64,000 bases of DNA from Coenobita brevimanus (lineage: Eukaryota; Arthropoda; Malacostraca; Decapoda; Coenobitidae), in the NCBI GenBank assembly GCA_032717465.1, contig CM064658.1, forward strand, positions 10,504,850-10,568,849, written 5' to 3'. Positions within the stretch are counted from its first letter, which is position 1; the number at the start of each line of letters is the position of its first letter. The notes below the pieces were generated by a model. The model did not search any database. It worked only from the letters and a program-made list of their open reading frames with translations, and had not been told where the DNA came from. This document shows positions 1-12,165 of the stretch, piece by piece. The position numbers and the translations under genes were made by a program.

Positions 1-4
1 ATCA

Positions 5-56
5 AATTCTCGGGGTTCTACTTCCCGGCCAATTCTCGGGGTTCTACTTCCCGGCC
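5..56. repeat. 26-bp tandem duplication
   Basis: Two perfect back-to-back copies of a 26-bp unit beginning AATTCTCGGGGTTCTACTTC lie at 5-30 and 31-56. They sit in the upstream part of the I-clade LINE and may be an expanded ORF1 or 5' repeat. Nothing more can be said without the sequence left of the window. Confidence 0.85.
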
Positions 57-223
57 TTCTCACCCGGGGGGTTCCACTGAGGGAGTGCAGCCTGGAAGCA
101 GCTGTGCTTCCTCCAGGGAGGTGCCTCCTGTCTGTGATGGTGTCCCCTCTGCGGTGGTTCTTCCAGTGTCTGGGAGTGCCTCCCCCATCCCAGTTCCTCC
201 GGTTCCTCCTGTGACAAACACCC

Positions 224-994
224 GTGTCGATGCTACACTGCTTTGACACATCCAAAACTCCCGATGTCCTTCCTGTGCATCCTTGTCCTGACATATCCAA
301 AAAAAACAGCATCTCTCATACTTCTGTATCAGCTGCGACTTCTGTACCGACTGCTGCTCCTGTACTATCTGCCCGCTCTACTACTGTTGCTCACTCTTCT
401 TTACAGTGTGGCACTATAGTTTCTAATGCTTTAAGTTCTGGTGCAGAGATGGAGGTTGCATCTGCCAACCTCAAACGAGTGAGGAGTGAGGAGTTTTTGG
501 GTGACTCCCCTCCTTCTAAGGTTCAAACTTCTGTACCACATGAGGATTCTGAGGGGGCTCTTCGCTCGACAACCCAGCCAGTGGTGGCGTCTAAGTCTGT
601 GGGTGTTCATGATGGCCCTTCTAGGATTCCCATCCCTGCCTCTTCCTCAGGTGTGGTGGGGCCTGGGTCTTTAGATACTCATAGAGCTCAGTCGCTTGCT
701 CCCTCTGATCCGTCACCCAGCGACCAACGTTTGGATGATTTGGTTGGGGGGGGTTCGGTTGGCCCTGAGGTGCCAGCTGAACCCTCACATGAGTGTGCGG
801 ACGGGGCACGTGCAACTTCCAAGAAGGTCTCTGTGCTTCAGACTCATTCTGGCAATGGGCGGGACATGTCTCGGGGTAAGGGTACTTCCACCCATGGAAA
901 CCCTAAATCTTCATTGCTTTCTCGGTTGGTGAGGCAGAGCTCCACGCCTAGGAAGAAGGCCTTTCACTCCCTTCCCAACGAGGTTGCTACATAG
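224..994 (+). CDS. LINE ORF1, C-terminal part (Ser/Pro-rich)
   Basis: An open frame of 256 codons that begins at a GTG just after an in-frame TGA at 212-214, so the true protein probably started upstream and was cut. It is rich in Ser, Thr, Pro and Val, ends with a basic stretch (RKKAFHSLPNEV) and shows no CCHC zinc knuckle. Its position 35 bp before the ORF2 start, on the same strand, identifies it as the ORF1 tail of an I-type element. ORF1 proteins bind element RNA, but the binding domain would lie upstream and is not visible. It is not a host gene as far as I can see. Confidence 0.55.
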   Translation: MSMLHCFDTSKTPDVLPVHPCPDISKKNSISHTSVSAATSVPTAAPVLSARSTTVAHSSLQCGTIVSNALSSGAEMEVASANLKRVRSEEFLGDSPPSKVQTSVPHEDSEGALRSTTQPVVASKSVGVHDGPSRIPIPASSSGVVGPGSLDTHRAQSLAPSDPSPSDQRLDDLVGGGSVGPEVPAEPSHECADGARATSKKVSVLQTHSGNGRDMSRGKGTSTHGNPKSSLLSRLVRQSSTPRKKAFHSLPNEVAT

Positions 995-1028
995 CTTTCT
1001 AAGTTCATAATATTTAATACTAATCACT

Positions 1029-4000
1029 ATGGCTCAATCGGTACCAATCTGTCTTCAGTGGAACTGTAGAGGTGCCATGGCAAGTTGGGAGGAATTGCAG
1101 TTATTACTCTCTGCTCTGAACCCACTATGTGTGTGTCTTCAGGAGACAATGGTGGGGGACAGACAGTTCCCTTCCTTTAGGGGGTATGAGGCCTTCCATG
1201 CATCTCCTCCTGGTGGTCACAGCGGTGGCTGTGCAATTTTGTGCTGTTCTGATGTCCCCTTTATTTCCTTTGAGATTCAGTCGCCCTTTCAAGTTCTATC
1301 AGTACAGATGGACGTTGGGAGGTGCTATACCATCTGTTGTCTGTACCTTCCACCTCCCGTTCCTGTTATACGTGCTGATCTAGAAACCCTTATCAGCCAA
1401 CTTCCACCCCCTTTCCTACTCCTTGGTGACCTTAATGGCCGCCATCCTTTCTGAGGTGACTCACCTTCAAATCCCCAGGGTGATCTTCTTGCCTCTTTGG
1501 TTGGGGATTTAGATTTGGTTGTCCTAAATGATGGAAGGCCGACCCATTTTCATGTTCAGAATGGCATGTATTCTGTCATTGACCTTACCATCTCCTCCTC
1601 TGACCGTGCCCTTGATTTTTCTTGGGAGGCTTTGGATGATCCACATGGTAGTGACCATTATCCTGTAGTGGTCCAGCCTACTCACTCTGTTCCTGTAGCC
1701 CGTCTGCCACCCTGGTGTCTGGACAGGGCTGATTGGTCTCTCTTTGAGGAACTATGTGTATTTCCCAACAGGGTTACTGATTATTCAACTATCGATGCCG
1801 AATGTTATTTTACTAAGACCATTTTCTCAGCAGGGGTTCATTCTATCCCACGGACTTCTGGTGTTTTTTCCGGGAGACTTGTGCCATGGTGGAATGATGA
1901 CTGCTCCATAGCAAAGGGAACTTACAAAGCAGCTGCTCGTCGGTATTTTGCCAATCGTAAAGTTGTTTTTTTAAAAATACAGTTTCTCAAAGCACGTGCT
2001 CACTATAGATGGGTCATGAAGAATGCTCGCCGTAACTCGTGGAGGTCGTATGTTTCTACAGTTACATCTTCAAGTTCAATGTCTATGGTGTGGAAAAAGG
2101 TGCGCAAGATTTCTGGTAGGTTCTCGCCCCCTCCCCTCCGGTGTTGCGTCTTCATGGAGAACTTGTGTCTGCACAAGATGCAGTAGCCTCTGCTTTTGCA
2201 GATCAGTTTTACTCTGTCTCCACAAAGGATCCTTCTCAGTCATTTGCTACCTTTCATAGGAATCAGGAGAGGCTGGGTCTTGACTTTCGCTCTCGTGGCG
2301 GAGAGCCATATAATTTAGATTTCAGCCTCCGTGAGCTGCGTGCTGCCGTTTCAGAGTATCATGACACTGCTCCCGGGCCTGACGATATTCCATACGCTAT
2401 GCTGCATCATCTTCTGACTGATTCACTTCAGTTTTTATTGGACCTTTTTAACAGGGTTTGGAGTGAGGGCTCTATTCCAAGGAGTTGGAAGTTGGGTATT
2501 GTCCTCCCCTTTTCCAAGCCTGGTAAAGACCATTCCCAAGTCTCCAACTATCGCCCTATCACTTTAACATCATGTGTGTGCAAGCTGTTCGAAAAGATGG
2601 TCAATGTCAGGCTTATGTGGTTTCTGGAGAAGGGTTGCTTTCTCTCTCTGCCGCAGAGTGGTTTCCGTAAATTACAGTGCACTTCAGACAACCTTATCAG
2701 GCTCGAGGCGTCAATCTGTGAAACTTTTGCCTCCAAGCAACATCTTGTGGCTGTGTTTTTTGACCTTGAGAAGGCTTATGACACTGCCTGGCGCCATGGC
2801 ATCCTCCAACAATTTCATGTCTTTGGTTTACGTGGTCGCCTGCCTGTGTTGCTTGGAGACTTCTTGACTGATCGTGTGGGTTCTACCCTCTCTGCGCCAC
2901 GTGCCAGGAGGAAGGTGTCCCACAGGGGAGTGTCTTAAGTGTTTCCCTGTTTGCAGTGGCCATCAATGGTATCATTGACACTGTGCCTGCTGGGGTATCC
3001 TCATCCCTTTATGTGGATGACTTAGCTATATGGTTTTCTGGCTCCCGCATGTCTGCTATTGAGCAGCGTATGCAACTTGCCTTGGACAAGATTTCTGCCT
3101 GGGCCACTTCCAAGGGTTTTCGGTTTTCCCCTTCTAAGACTGTGGCTATGCACTTCTGTAGGATGAGAGGGGTACACCCAGACCCCGATCTCCAGCTTTG
3201 TGGCAGGAGACTCCGTTGTGTGACAGAGACGAAATTCTTGGGCCTGACTTTTGATTGTCGTTTGACATGGGTCTCACACTTGGCAAATCTTAAAACATCA
3301 TGTATGAAGGGTCTCAGTCTATTGAGGGTTCTGTCCCATACCTCTTGGGGTGCTGATCGAAGGACACTCTTGCATTTGTTTCAGGTATTTGTAACCTCTA
3401 AGCCGTCATATGGCTGTGAGGTATATTCCTCTGCCACAGAATCAAGACTAAAAACTCTAGATGCTGTCTATCATGCTGGTCTTTGCCTTGCAACTGGGGC
3501 TTTTCGGTCCTTTCCAATTCCCAGCTTATTGGTGGAATCTGGTGTGCCTCCCTTAGATCTACTGCGTCAGTCTGTTGCAGTACGGTGCTGGCTCCGGATT
3601 CGTCGCCTTCCAGACTCACTTGTCTGTGAGGGTGTGACGAAACAGTCTTGTCTTTTGTGCTATAGTAGACACCCTCGCATGCCTCGTCCATTTGGCTATA
3701 GGGTTCAGGATATAATGGAGGGGTTTGGTTTGTCGGGAGTACTTGTCAGTCCTGTTTGGATCCCAAGGGTTGCACCTTGGATATTCCCCAGGGTAATTTT
3801 CTGCAGGCCTTTTGCAGGCTCAAAGGATTTTGTCACTCCTCAGTGTCTTTTAAGGTTATTTTTAGAACATTCTTCTAGTCATGGTGGTTCTGTGCCTGTG
3901 TATATTGATGGCTCTAAATCCGCATCAGATGTTGGTTCTGGAGTGGTATTTCCCAATTTTAGTCTTCCTTTTGTTGCCTCAGTTTTTACTGCAGAGTTGT

Positions 4001-4710
4001 CAGCCATCATTTTAGCCTTGAAGTTGGTGTTTGTTCACCCTGACAATTATTTTACTATTTTTTGCAACTCTCAAGGGGCGCTTTTAGCCCTGGACTCTTT
4101 TAACTCTTCCCATCCCTTAGTTTTAGCTATTTTGGAGTGGCTGTTCCTCATTCGTCGTCGGGGGAAGAGAGTGGATTTTTGCTGGGTTCCCGCACATGTT
4201 GGTGTGGTGGGCAATGAGACTGCGGATGCATTGGCCAAGGCTGCGGCTACTCAACAGCCCCCAACAGAATATCCGCTTCCTGCATCTGATCTAACACCTT
4301 ACTTGCGGGACAGAATGCATGTGTGTTGGCAGAGACGCTGGGATGGTGTTGCTCATAATAAGCTGAAAGAGGTCTTCCAGAGAGTGGCTGTGCCAAGGGT
4401 TCTCCCTTTCATGCCTCGGCGATTGGAGGTAGCTCTTGCTAGGCTTCGCATTGGGCACTCTCGGCTTACACATGGGTTCCTGATGAGTGGTGAGACTCAA
4501 CCGTACTGTGATGATTGCTTTGTTCCCCTTACTGTCCGTCACTTGCTGGTCGAATGTCCAAGTTTGGGGGACCTACGTCGGAGATTCCTTCATAGGCATA
4601 GAGGGGTAGATGGTGCCTATTGTCTCTCCTCGATTCTTGGTGGAGCCCATAGCGATTTTACTGATGTTTTTGGTTTTCTTCACGAGGCGGGCCTCCTTCC
4701 ACTTTTATAA
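1029..4710 (+). pseudogene. LINE ORF2: endonuclease, reverse transcriptase, RNase H (broken)
   Basis: Starts at ATG 1,029. The endonuclease shows WNCRG, LQETMV, GDLNGRHP, SVIDLTI and GSDHYPVV. An in-frame TGA at 1,452-1,454 falls where this family normally has Trp after HPF; the frame stays open after it. Frameshifts lie near 2,145 and 2,910. The RT shows NYRPITLT, QSGFR, FFDLEKAYDT and the catalytic YVDD (about 3,010). The RNase H shows VYIDGSKS, AELSAI, FCNSQGALLAL and VPAHVGVVGNETADALAK; the usual catalytic Asp of the third motif is Asn. A Cys/His cluster (YCDDC, HLLVECP) follows near the C-terminus. The stop, shifts and RNase H change make it non-functional. Confidence 0.85.
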
Positions 4711-4831
4711 GAAATTTTTTTGTCTTTTAACTATTCTTTTATTATTTTCAGTGTTTTATTTCTAGAAAAAAGTTATTGACTTTATATCGATCATGCACTA
4801 TTTATTTGCCATGAGTTTTAGCTTGTTGTCC

Positions 4832-4900
4832 GGCGGCATATGACCTTAGCAGTTGCGCCGCCAGTTTCTACTACAGTCAATCAATCGATCAATCAATCCG
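4832..4900 (+). other. LINE 3' UTR hairpin and AATC tail
   Basis: GGCGGC at 4,832-4,837 pairs with GCCGCC at 4,857-4,862, and the element then ends in AATC-type repeats at about 4,877-4,900. A structured 3' end followed by short tandem repeats is where a LINE reverse transcriptase recognises its RNA. That function is inferred from the family, not shown here. Confidence 0.5.
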
Positions 4901-4902
4901 AA

Positions 4903-5810
4903 GTTGCTTGGAGGTAGAGACTTTTGCGTTGTTTAAACACTTATCAAACATCTTTAGTTTCCTTGCTGCAGACTCTGCATAGGTCATATTTTGTGGCTTA
5001 CTGTGCTACCTGAATGACTGCCGATACCCCTCAGTGGTGATGGAATATGCACTTGGGATTGCTTTTTTGATAACTTCATAATCATTACTTTCTAGAGAAA
5101 GTGAGAAAAACTTCAGCAGCTTTATCTGTTAAATTTGGGTTGCAACTACCATATCCTTTGCTCTGCAGGACACTCCAAATGTTCAGCAGTTTCTCGAAAA
5201 GTCTGAAATAGCCCTCAGGATCTGATTCTAGACAGGAAGGTACAAATTTAATATTTTTTTGTGGAGATGGGGTTGGTTGCTGTGACTGTAGGTGGGCTAG
5301 CTGAACTGCATTTTGGTGTCTCTTTTGTTCTCTTTCGAATTCTTTCTCACGAGCAGCTTGTTCACGTTCGAACTCGGCAGTTGTATGTTCGAACTCTTCC
5401 TTCTCAATAGCAGCTCTACGTTCGAAATGAGCAGCTCTAAACTTCTTACGTTCGAACTCCAACTGGGCTAACTTGTAAGCCGTTTCAGGATCAGCGTTTC
5501 CCGGGCATGTTTCTATGGTTTCACCATCATCCTCATTCTCAGACAAATTATATATTCCTTCCTTTATTACTTCTCTTTCTACTAAGCAATTTAACAGTAG
5601 CTGAAGGCGTAGCTTACGAGTAGTTGCACTGATATACGGTACCTCCCATCTGAGCAGCAAGTAAGTCAGTTCATCTTTGTTCGCGTATTGCAGATAACCC
5701 TTCTTAGGGGTTATTCTCGAAGTCATGAATATTAAAAGACATGGTTGTGTATTATTACAACACATTATGCTAGTTCCAAGAGTGAGATGGATGATCAAAT
5801 GACTATTCAC
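4903..5810 (-). pseudogene. Ty3/gypsy-type retrotransposon Gag fragment
   Basis: Read leftwards, a frame runs from about 5,810 to 5,085 with a strongly charged heptad-rich middle (repeats of FERE/FEREQ) followed by FVPSCLESDPEGYFRLFEKL, which resembles the capsid start of invertebrate gypsy Gag. A frameshift near 5,093 and an in-frame TAG near 5,010 break it; recognisable Gag sequence (DYEVIKKAI, then TYAESAARKL) continues to about 4,903, where the I-clade LINE tail begins. No zinc knuckle, protease or pol is present. It is a relic probably cut by the LINE. Assignment is by resemblance to family patterns. Confidence 0.65.
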
Positions 5811-5865
5811 CCTAAATGATGGTTACATGGAGATGGGTGGCCATTAAACGCACCCAGGGACATCA

Positions 5866-8524
5866 GTCTATCTATCTATTGCCAGACGCCTTAATCCCGA
5901 ACGGGGTGGCCACAAACAAATCGCCTCCACGTCACCCTGTCCCCCGCCATTTCACTGCCATGCTCCCAACTCACACCCCGCTCTCTCATATACCTCTCCA
6001 CTCCATCCCTCCATCTCATCCTCGGCCTCGCCCTCCCTCTCCCCCCTACCACCTCATTCACATACACTCTCCTCGTCAGTCTCTCACCCTCCATCCTATC
6101 CACATGGCCAAATCACCTCAGTGTGTTCCTCCTAACGCTTCCTATCACATCCACATCATGTCAGCCTGTCACTCCATGTGACTCCACAGGCTCCTCTTAA
6201 ATAACTCATTTCCACTGCTCTCATTCTTGACTTGTGTCCTTCCAACAACGTCCAAGCTTCACTTCCATACGTTAGAGTTGGTATCACAATACTGTCTTGT
6301 AGTAACTTCCTCACTTCCATGCTCACTTCCTTGTTTCTTATCACTGCTTTCAAGGAACCAGTAACCTTTCTTACTTGTTGTACCTTTTCAATCACTTCAC
6401 CCTCCAAACCTCCATCCTTACTCATCACACTCCTCAAGTACTTAAACGTACTCACATTTTCCAATTCCTCACCATCTCTCACTGTACATTCACTGACTTC
6501 ACCTCTCTCAAAGACCATCACGTTACTCTTCCCTACTCACCTTTAGATTCCGTTTCTTACACACTCTCCCAAACTCATCCACCAAGCCTTGCAGCTCCTC
6601 TTCATCTTCACTTAACAACACACTATTATCTGCAAACAACAGTACAGGGAGTTTCCAAACACTAACCTCTCTCACTAGAGCCACTCTAACATCCACTGCC
6701 CTACTTTGCATCTCTTTTATTACCCTATCGATGTACAGATTGAACAACCATGGAGACATGACACATCCCTGTTTCAACCCAACCTTCAAAAAGAAAAATT
6801 CACTCCGTTCACCATCCGCACGCACTGCAGCCTTAGCACGATCATACATACTCTTCACAGCATTCAACAACTTCCCATCTACTCCATATATTCTTAACAC
6901 TTTCCACTTTCCTTGTCTATCCACCCTGTCATATGCTTTATCGAAATCCATGAAGGCCGCATACAACTTCTTTCCTTTCTCTAGAAACTTTTCAACTAAA
7001 TATCAAAAAATGATAATGTGATCTACACAACCTCTTCCCTTCCTAAATCCTCCCTGTTCTTCTCCAACTAATTCCTCTGTTATTTCCCTAACTCTGTCAT
7101 AAGTATCCTACCATACACTTTTCATATTATACTAAGAAGACAAATGCCTCTATGATTACCACACACTTCTTTTTCCCCTTTTCCTTTGTACAAGGGAATA
7201 ATTATACCTGACTTCTAATCCTCCGGCACTCTACCTTCCTCCCAGGCTAATCTGCACATCTTCCACATCCATTCTACTACTATCTCTCCCCCATGCTTCA
7301 GCATTTCACCACACATTCCATCAATTCCTGGGGGTTTCCCCAATTTGACTTTCTTCATTGCTTCCGCAACTTCTGTCTTACTGATTTCTTCCTGTCATCT
7401 CACCTCCCTCCTTCTCCCAGCCATTCCCCAGCCACTTATACTCGCATTACTTCCGTTCTCTATGTTGAACAATTCATTAAAGTGTTCTCTCCATCTGCTC
7501 ACTTTTTCTCCCTTCTCCACTAGTAATTTACTATTTTTATCTTTCGCTCCCCTACTAACTTCACTGCCATCCTGTCTTACTCTCTTCATTTCTTTCCAGA
7601 CCATTTTCTTACAGTCCCTCCACTTACACTCAAATTCCTTCCAAATTCCTCATCCACTCTCTTCCTACTCTCTCTTACTAATCTTTTCACCTCTCTCTTC
7701 CTTTCTACATGTAACTCAATCTTCCACCTCTCAACTTCTTCCACGCCCCTATTTCTCATCCATTCATTGTATGCTTTCTTCATTTGTGCTATAGCCTGTC
7801 TCATCTCTTCATTCCACCATGCTGTTCCTTGCACCCCCTACCGTCTTCTCTTCACCCCACACACTACATCACATGCTGCACATATTTCTTCTGTGAATAT
7901 CTTGCACACACCTTCCACGTCCTCCATCTGCTCCCATTCATATTTACCCAATCGTTCCTCCACTTGTTTCTTATATTCTGCCTTTTTCTCATCCTCTTGT
8001 AACCTTTCCACTCTCCTTGCAACTACTCCTTCCTCCTGTCCTTCCCTTCTTCTATTTCTCCATCTTACTTGGATCTCGATTCTGGCCACCACCAAGTAGT
8101 GGTTAGAAAGTCCACTCCCCCAACCTCTATAAGCTCTTGTATCCATTATGTCTTCGCATCCTTTCATCCACACACACATTATCAATCACTGCCTTCCTTT
8201 CATTCAGTTCACCACCCACCCTTCTCATCACTCGACATGTATACCTGTGAATCATTTTGTGCCTGAAGAGGGTATTGGCTATCACCAACTCCCTCCCGGC
8301 ACAAATGTCCACTAACGCACTGCCATTCTCTTCTATCCCAGCAGGCTCACCCCACTCACCAACTATTCCATCCACCTTCACATTCCCTACTTTACCATTC
8401 AAATCACCAGTCAAAAACACTCTCTCATTCCTTCCAAACTTTTTCATGCACACTTCCACTTTTGTCCAGAACTCTATCTCTCACTCTGTTTGCACGATCT
8501 TGCATTAGCGCATACACGCACACA
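5866..8524 (-). mobile_element. RTE-like LINE with ATAG tail, copy 1 (5'-truncated)
   Basis: Antisense copy whose 3' tail (ATAG repeats) lies at 5,866-5,881 and whose 5' truncation is near 8,524, where similarity to the copy at 62.2 kb stops. It spans the end of the endonuclease, the linker, the RT and the C-terminal domain. It has a very short 3' UTR, as in RTE elements. Relatives in this window are at 13.0, 36.9, 46.2 and 60.7 kb, all ending in ATAG-type repeats. Confidence 0.85.
5891..8459 (-). pseudogene. RTE-like LINE endonuclease/reverse transcriptase (broken)
   Basis: Reading leftwards: endonuclease remains (GDLNGKVG, DICAGRELVIANTL) at 8,459-8,130, linker segments at 8,185-7,400, RT motifs (AAFMDFDKAYDRVDRQG, GLKQGCVMSPWLFNLYID) at 6,966-6,523, and the C-terminal region (LRGACGVTW, MRWRDGVERY) at 6,521-5,891. 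It is in several frames with multiple shifts. The catalytic box reads FADN rather than FADD, so the polymerase is dead even apart from the frameshifts. The product would copy element RNA at a nicked target. Confidence 0.8.
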
Positions 8525-8679
8525 AGGATATGAATGATATAAATTAATCATGGAAGAATAACTGCTAAAAAGGACAATGTCCATGATAAGATTAGCAATG
8601 AGTTATGACGGTCAACAAAATGACCAATGATTGTGCTTTACCGTGAATAACTGAGCTAGTCTTCGTAACACCACATTAA
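8525..8679. other. Unassigned spacer
   Basis: AT-rich sequence between the LINE truncation and a possible LTR. I see no gene or repeat in it. Confidence 0.4.
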
Positions 8680-9561
8680 TGTTACATGAAAAGTTAGAGA
8701 CCATGCCGTCATACCCCAGGAACCTTGCATTAAATACCGTTACAAAAAACGAGTATGATCAAGTGAGGTTGAGGTGTGAACTTCAGTACTATATGTAAAT
8801 AAAGCACGGCAACGAATATCGTATTGATAACGAAACCCCACAAGAGGTAATGAAATAGGAACGATATGTGCTACCAACCCAGTCCCGAAAATTTTACGTA
8901 AAAATTAGGCTGTGTTAACCTTTCAACTAACACGAGTTACGACCAAAGTGATTTAACCGATCAGGTCAACTCTAATGGAAAGTCCAGCACTTGAGTTATC
9001 CCGGACAGGCACCCAAACTTGTAACAACCCTGAGCTGAACTGCGATTTCTGACGTCAAATAAAGTGAACTCAAGACCATGTTCGTTTAACACAGGTTATT
9101 ACAAGAAAAAATATGAAATCTCAAGTGCAAGAAAAACCAACGATGATATGGAAACGAATACATACAAAATTAACTTATTATTATGACAAATAAATACCCA
9201 GCACGAAAACAACTGTACAACTAGAAATCAAACAAAATGACGTTGGGCTGAACCTATTAATGTAAACCACTGTGGTAAACACGAGTAAAAAGAAATTGAA
9301 GCTAACAAGAGACTACATGAGAAAATAAACTGATTAAGGATTGGGTGTGTACAGTAGTTGAATGGGGCTAATTCCTCACGGAACCACCCAGGCCGAGTCC
9401 AGGCCGAGTAATCTCTGCCGCGGTGTTGTCCCGTCCCGATTGGCTGGAAGTGGAGCACACTGACTGGGCCACACCTGCCAGCTTCACCATGGCGCCAAGA
9501 TCTGCCTGAAAACTAAACCATCGGCACCAATTACCGCCGCTAGCCACGAGCAGTGGGGCGT

Positions 9562-9565
<4 letters not shown>
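8680..9565. mobile_element. Possible LTR (solo), weakly supported
   Basis: The segment begins TGTTAC and ends GTAACA, giving a 6-bp terminal inverted repeat of the TG...CA type, and is 886 bp long. Flanking pentamers are ATTAA and ATATA, so a target duplication is not convincing; the right flank is a (TA)n tract that may have changed. No coding sequence is present. It could equally be unrelated single-copy DNA. Confidence 0.25.
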
Positions 9566-9608
<43 letters not shown>

Positions 9609-9646
9609 CAGAGAGAGAGAGAGAGAGACAGAGAGAGAGAGAGAGA
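9566..9646. repeat. (TA)n and (GA)n compound microsatellite
   Basis: About 40 bp of TA repeats followed by about 37 bp of GA repeats, directly upstream of the truncated Jockey-like copy. Open frames across it are artefacts of repeat composition. Confidence 0.95.
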
Positions 9647-10900
9647 TTTTAAGGCATCTTTCCTATCACAACCTTCTTTCCGATCGTCAGTATGGGTTTC
9701 GTCAGGGACGTTCCACTCCCGATCTTCTCACCTACCTTTCAGACTCCTGGTCATCCTCCTTTCGGGACTTTGGCGAAAGCTTTGCCATTGCACTTGACAT
9801 CTCAAAGGCTTTCGATCGAGTCTGGCATACATCCTTTATTTCCAAACTGCCCTCCTACGCTTTCTATCCTTCTATCTGTGCCTTCATCGCTAGCTTCCTT
9901 TCTGGTCGTTCTATAGCCGCTGTTGTAGACGGCTATCGTTCTTCTCCTAGATCTATCAACAGTGGTGTTCCTCAGGGCTCTGTCCTATCACCAACTCTCT
10001 TCCTTTTATTCATCAATGATCTTCTAAGCTGTACATCTAACCCTATCCACTCATACGCTGATGACTCCACCCTTCAACTTTCCATTCGGTTCCCGCAACG
10101 CCCATCTCAACAGTTACTTCAACAAACAAGGGATGAGGCTATGGCACACCTAATGTCTGACTTGGCTCGTATCTCTGACTGGGGTTAAAATAATATGGTT
10201 GTTTTTAATGCATCTAAGACTCAGTTCTTACACCTATCAACCCGACAAAATCTTCCACAGGTATACCCACTAATGTTTAATAATATTCAGCTTAATCCTG
10301 CATCATCCTTGAACATGCTTGGGGTTTCATTTCCTCGGGATTTATCTTGGAAAGATCATATTACATCTCTTGTAAAATCTGCTTCCAAGAGATTGGGTGT
10401 CCTAAGCCGACTCCACTCTTTCTTTACCCCGGCACAATTGTTGACTCTGTACAGGGATTTTATCCGCCCCTGTGTGGAGTATAACTCTTATGTGTGGGGA
10501 GGCTCCCCACATACAGCTCTTCTTAATAGGGTGGAGTCAAAGGCTTTTCGTCTCATTAACTCTCCTCCTCTTACTGACTCATTTCAACCTCTGTCTCTTC
10601 ACCGCACTGTTGCATCTTTATCTCTTTTCTATCGCTACTTTAATGGTCACTGCTCCTCTGAACTGTCTGCTTGCATTCCTCCACCTCTACGACGGGCTAA
10701 GTAGCACCTGTCTGGCAGCAAACTCTCATCCCTTTTCTGTCCAACTCTCTAATGCAATAGTTAACCGTTACTCCCAGTCTTTCATTTATGCAACATGTCA
10801 ACTCTGGAACTGTCTCCCTTTGTCTGTATTTCCTGCTGTCTATGATCTCCAGTCTTTCAAACGCAGTGTGTCCAGGCATCTCAAAATGATCGGATCTTGA
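9647..10900 (+). pseudogene. Reverse transcriptase 3' part, Jockey-like
   Basis: RT motifs are well preserved: YGFRQGRSTPDLLTYLSD, ALDISKAFDRVWH, GVPQGSVLSPTLFLLFINDLL and the catalytic SYADDS. An in-frame TAA at 10,186-10,188 replaces the Lys codon (AAA) seen in the copy at 52-55 kb, so it is a single-base nonsense change. The frame then runs on through the thumb-like region to about 10,704, where it shifts, and C-terminal sequence continues to about 10,900. Endonuclease and RT fingers are missing through 5' truncation. Confidence 0.8.
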
Positions 10901-10995
10901 ATTTGGCTCTCTATTGTATTTTGTTTTTCTCTTGGAGGGAACTGTTACTGCAGGCTCATGGCCTTTGGTTCCTTCTTCCTCGCATAAAAAAAAAA
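9647..10995 (+). mobile_element. Jockey/CR1-like LINE, copy 1 (5'-truncated)
   Basis: Starts inside the RT (sequence matching [13 protein letters not shown] of other copies) right after the GA tract, and ends in a short A-run after the family 3' sequence GGTTCCTTCTTCCTCGCAT. Copies at 30.7, 44.2, 48.8/57.8 and 52.3 kb share this 3' end. No RNase H is seen. Confidence 0.85.
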
Positions 10996-11019
10996 GATAG
11001 ACATAGATAGATAGATATA

Positions 11020-11387
11020 TGGAGCCTCTGTGGTACAGTGGAAGAGTGTGCATCTCGCACGCTGATGGACGCGGTTTCGCCTCACATCAGGGTTGTAAAA
11101 AGTTTGGGAAGCGTTCATCGAGCCATTTACATCTTTGGCGGACATAAGGGGTGCTGTGGTTGAACCAGTGTCGTATACTTGTATGCTTGCACCCTGTCGG
11201 CTAAAGGTAGGCCGATTACACTTGGTTCACAGACTACATACACGTCCAAAGCCACTACAACACTACAATCACACTCACAAGCACTTCTCACCCTACATAC
11301 AGTCTCTACCAGACAGCCTAAGCCACTGGGTAGAGATACACTGGCTGTATCGTCCCTGCTTCGGTAGGGATAGACCAGTCCTGCAGT

Positions 11388-11389
<2 letters not shown>
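11020..11389 (+). mobile_element. tRNA-derived SINE
   Basis: The head resembles a tRNA gene: GGAGCCTCTGTGGTACAGTG gives an A box (TGGTACAGTGG, 11,031-11,041), and GGTTTCGCCTC at 11,073-11,083 is a degenerate B box at the right spacing for an internal RNA polymerase III promoter. About 290 bp of unrelated body follows, ending ...CTGCAGTGGA and running straight into a long (TA)n tract that acts as its tail. It probably relies on a LINE for movement. No second copy was recognised in the window. Confidence 0.65.

Positions 11390-11464
<75 letters not shown>
11390..11464. repeat. (TA)n microsatellite
   Basis: About 75 bp of uninterrupted TA repeat at the SINE 3' end. Confidence 0.95.
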
Positions 11465-12094
<630 letters not shown>

Positions 12095-12102
12095 GATATC
12101 AA

Positions 12103-12165
12103 CAGGGAAAAGGAAACACGAAATAGCCCAAGGACATGGGATATTTCGTGTTTCCTTTTTCCCTG
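12103..12165. repeat. Near-perfect 23-bp inverted repeat (hairpin)
   Basis: Arms at 12,103-12,125 (CAGGGAAAAGGAAACACGAA then ATA) and 12,142-12,165 pair with a single extra T and a 16-bp loop. It directly follows the GA tract. It could be a short fold-back element or the end of a repeat family. Confidence 0.85.

Larger units (their letters stand above)
1..4900 (+). mobile_element. I-clade non-LTR retrotransposon (LINE), 5' end outside window, degraded
   Basis: A two-ORF LINE: the end of ORF1 (224-994), then ORF2 (1,029-4,710) with AP endonuclease, reverse transcriptase and RNase H in that order. A downstream RNase H is typical of the I group and its relatives. The 3' UTR is about 170 bp, carries a short GC-rich hairpin and ends in AATC repeats near 4,900. 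Sequence directly after the tail is a gypsy gag fragment on the other strand, so the LINE appears to have landed in that older element. The left boundary and target duplication cannot be seen. The clade was assigned from motif resemblance only. Confidence 0.85.
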
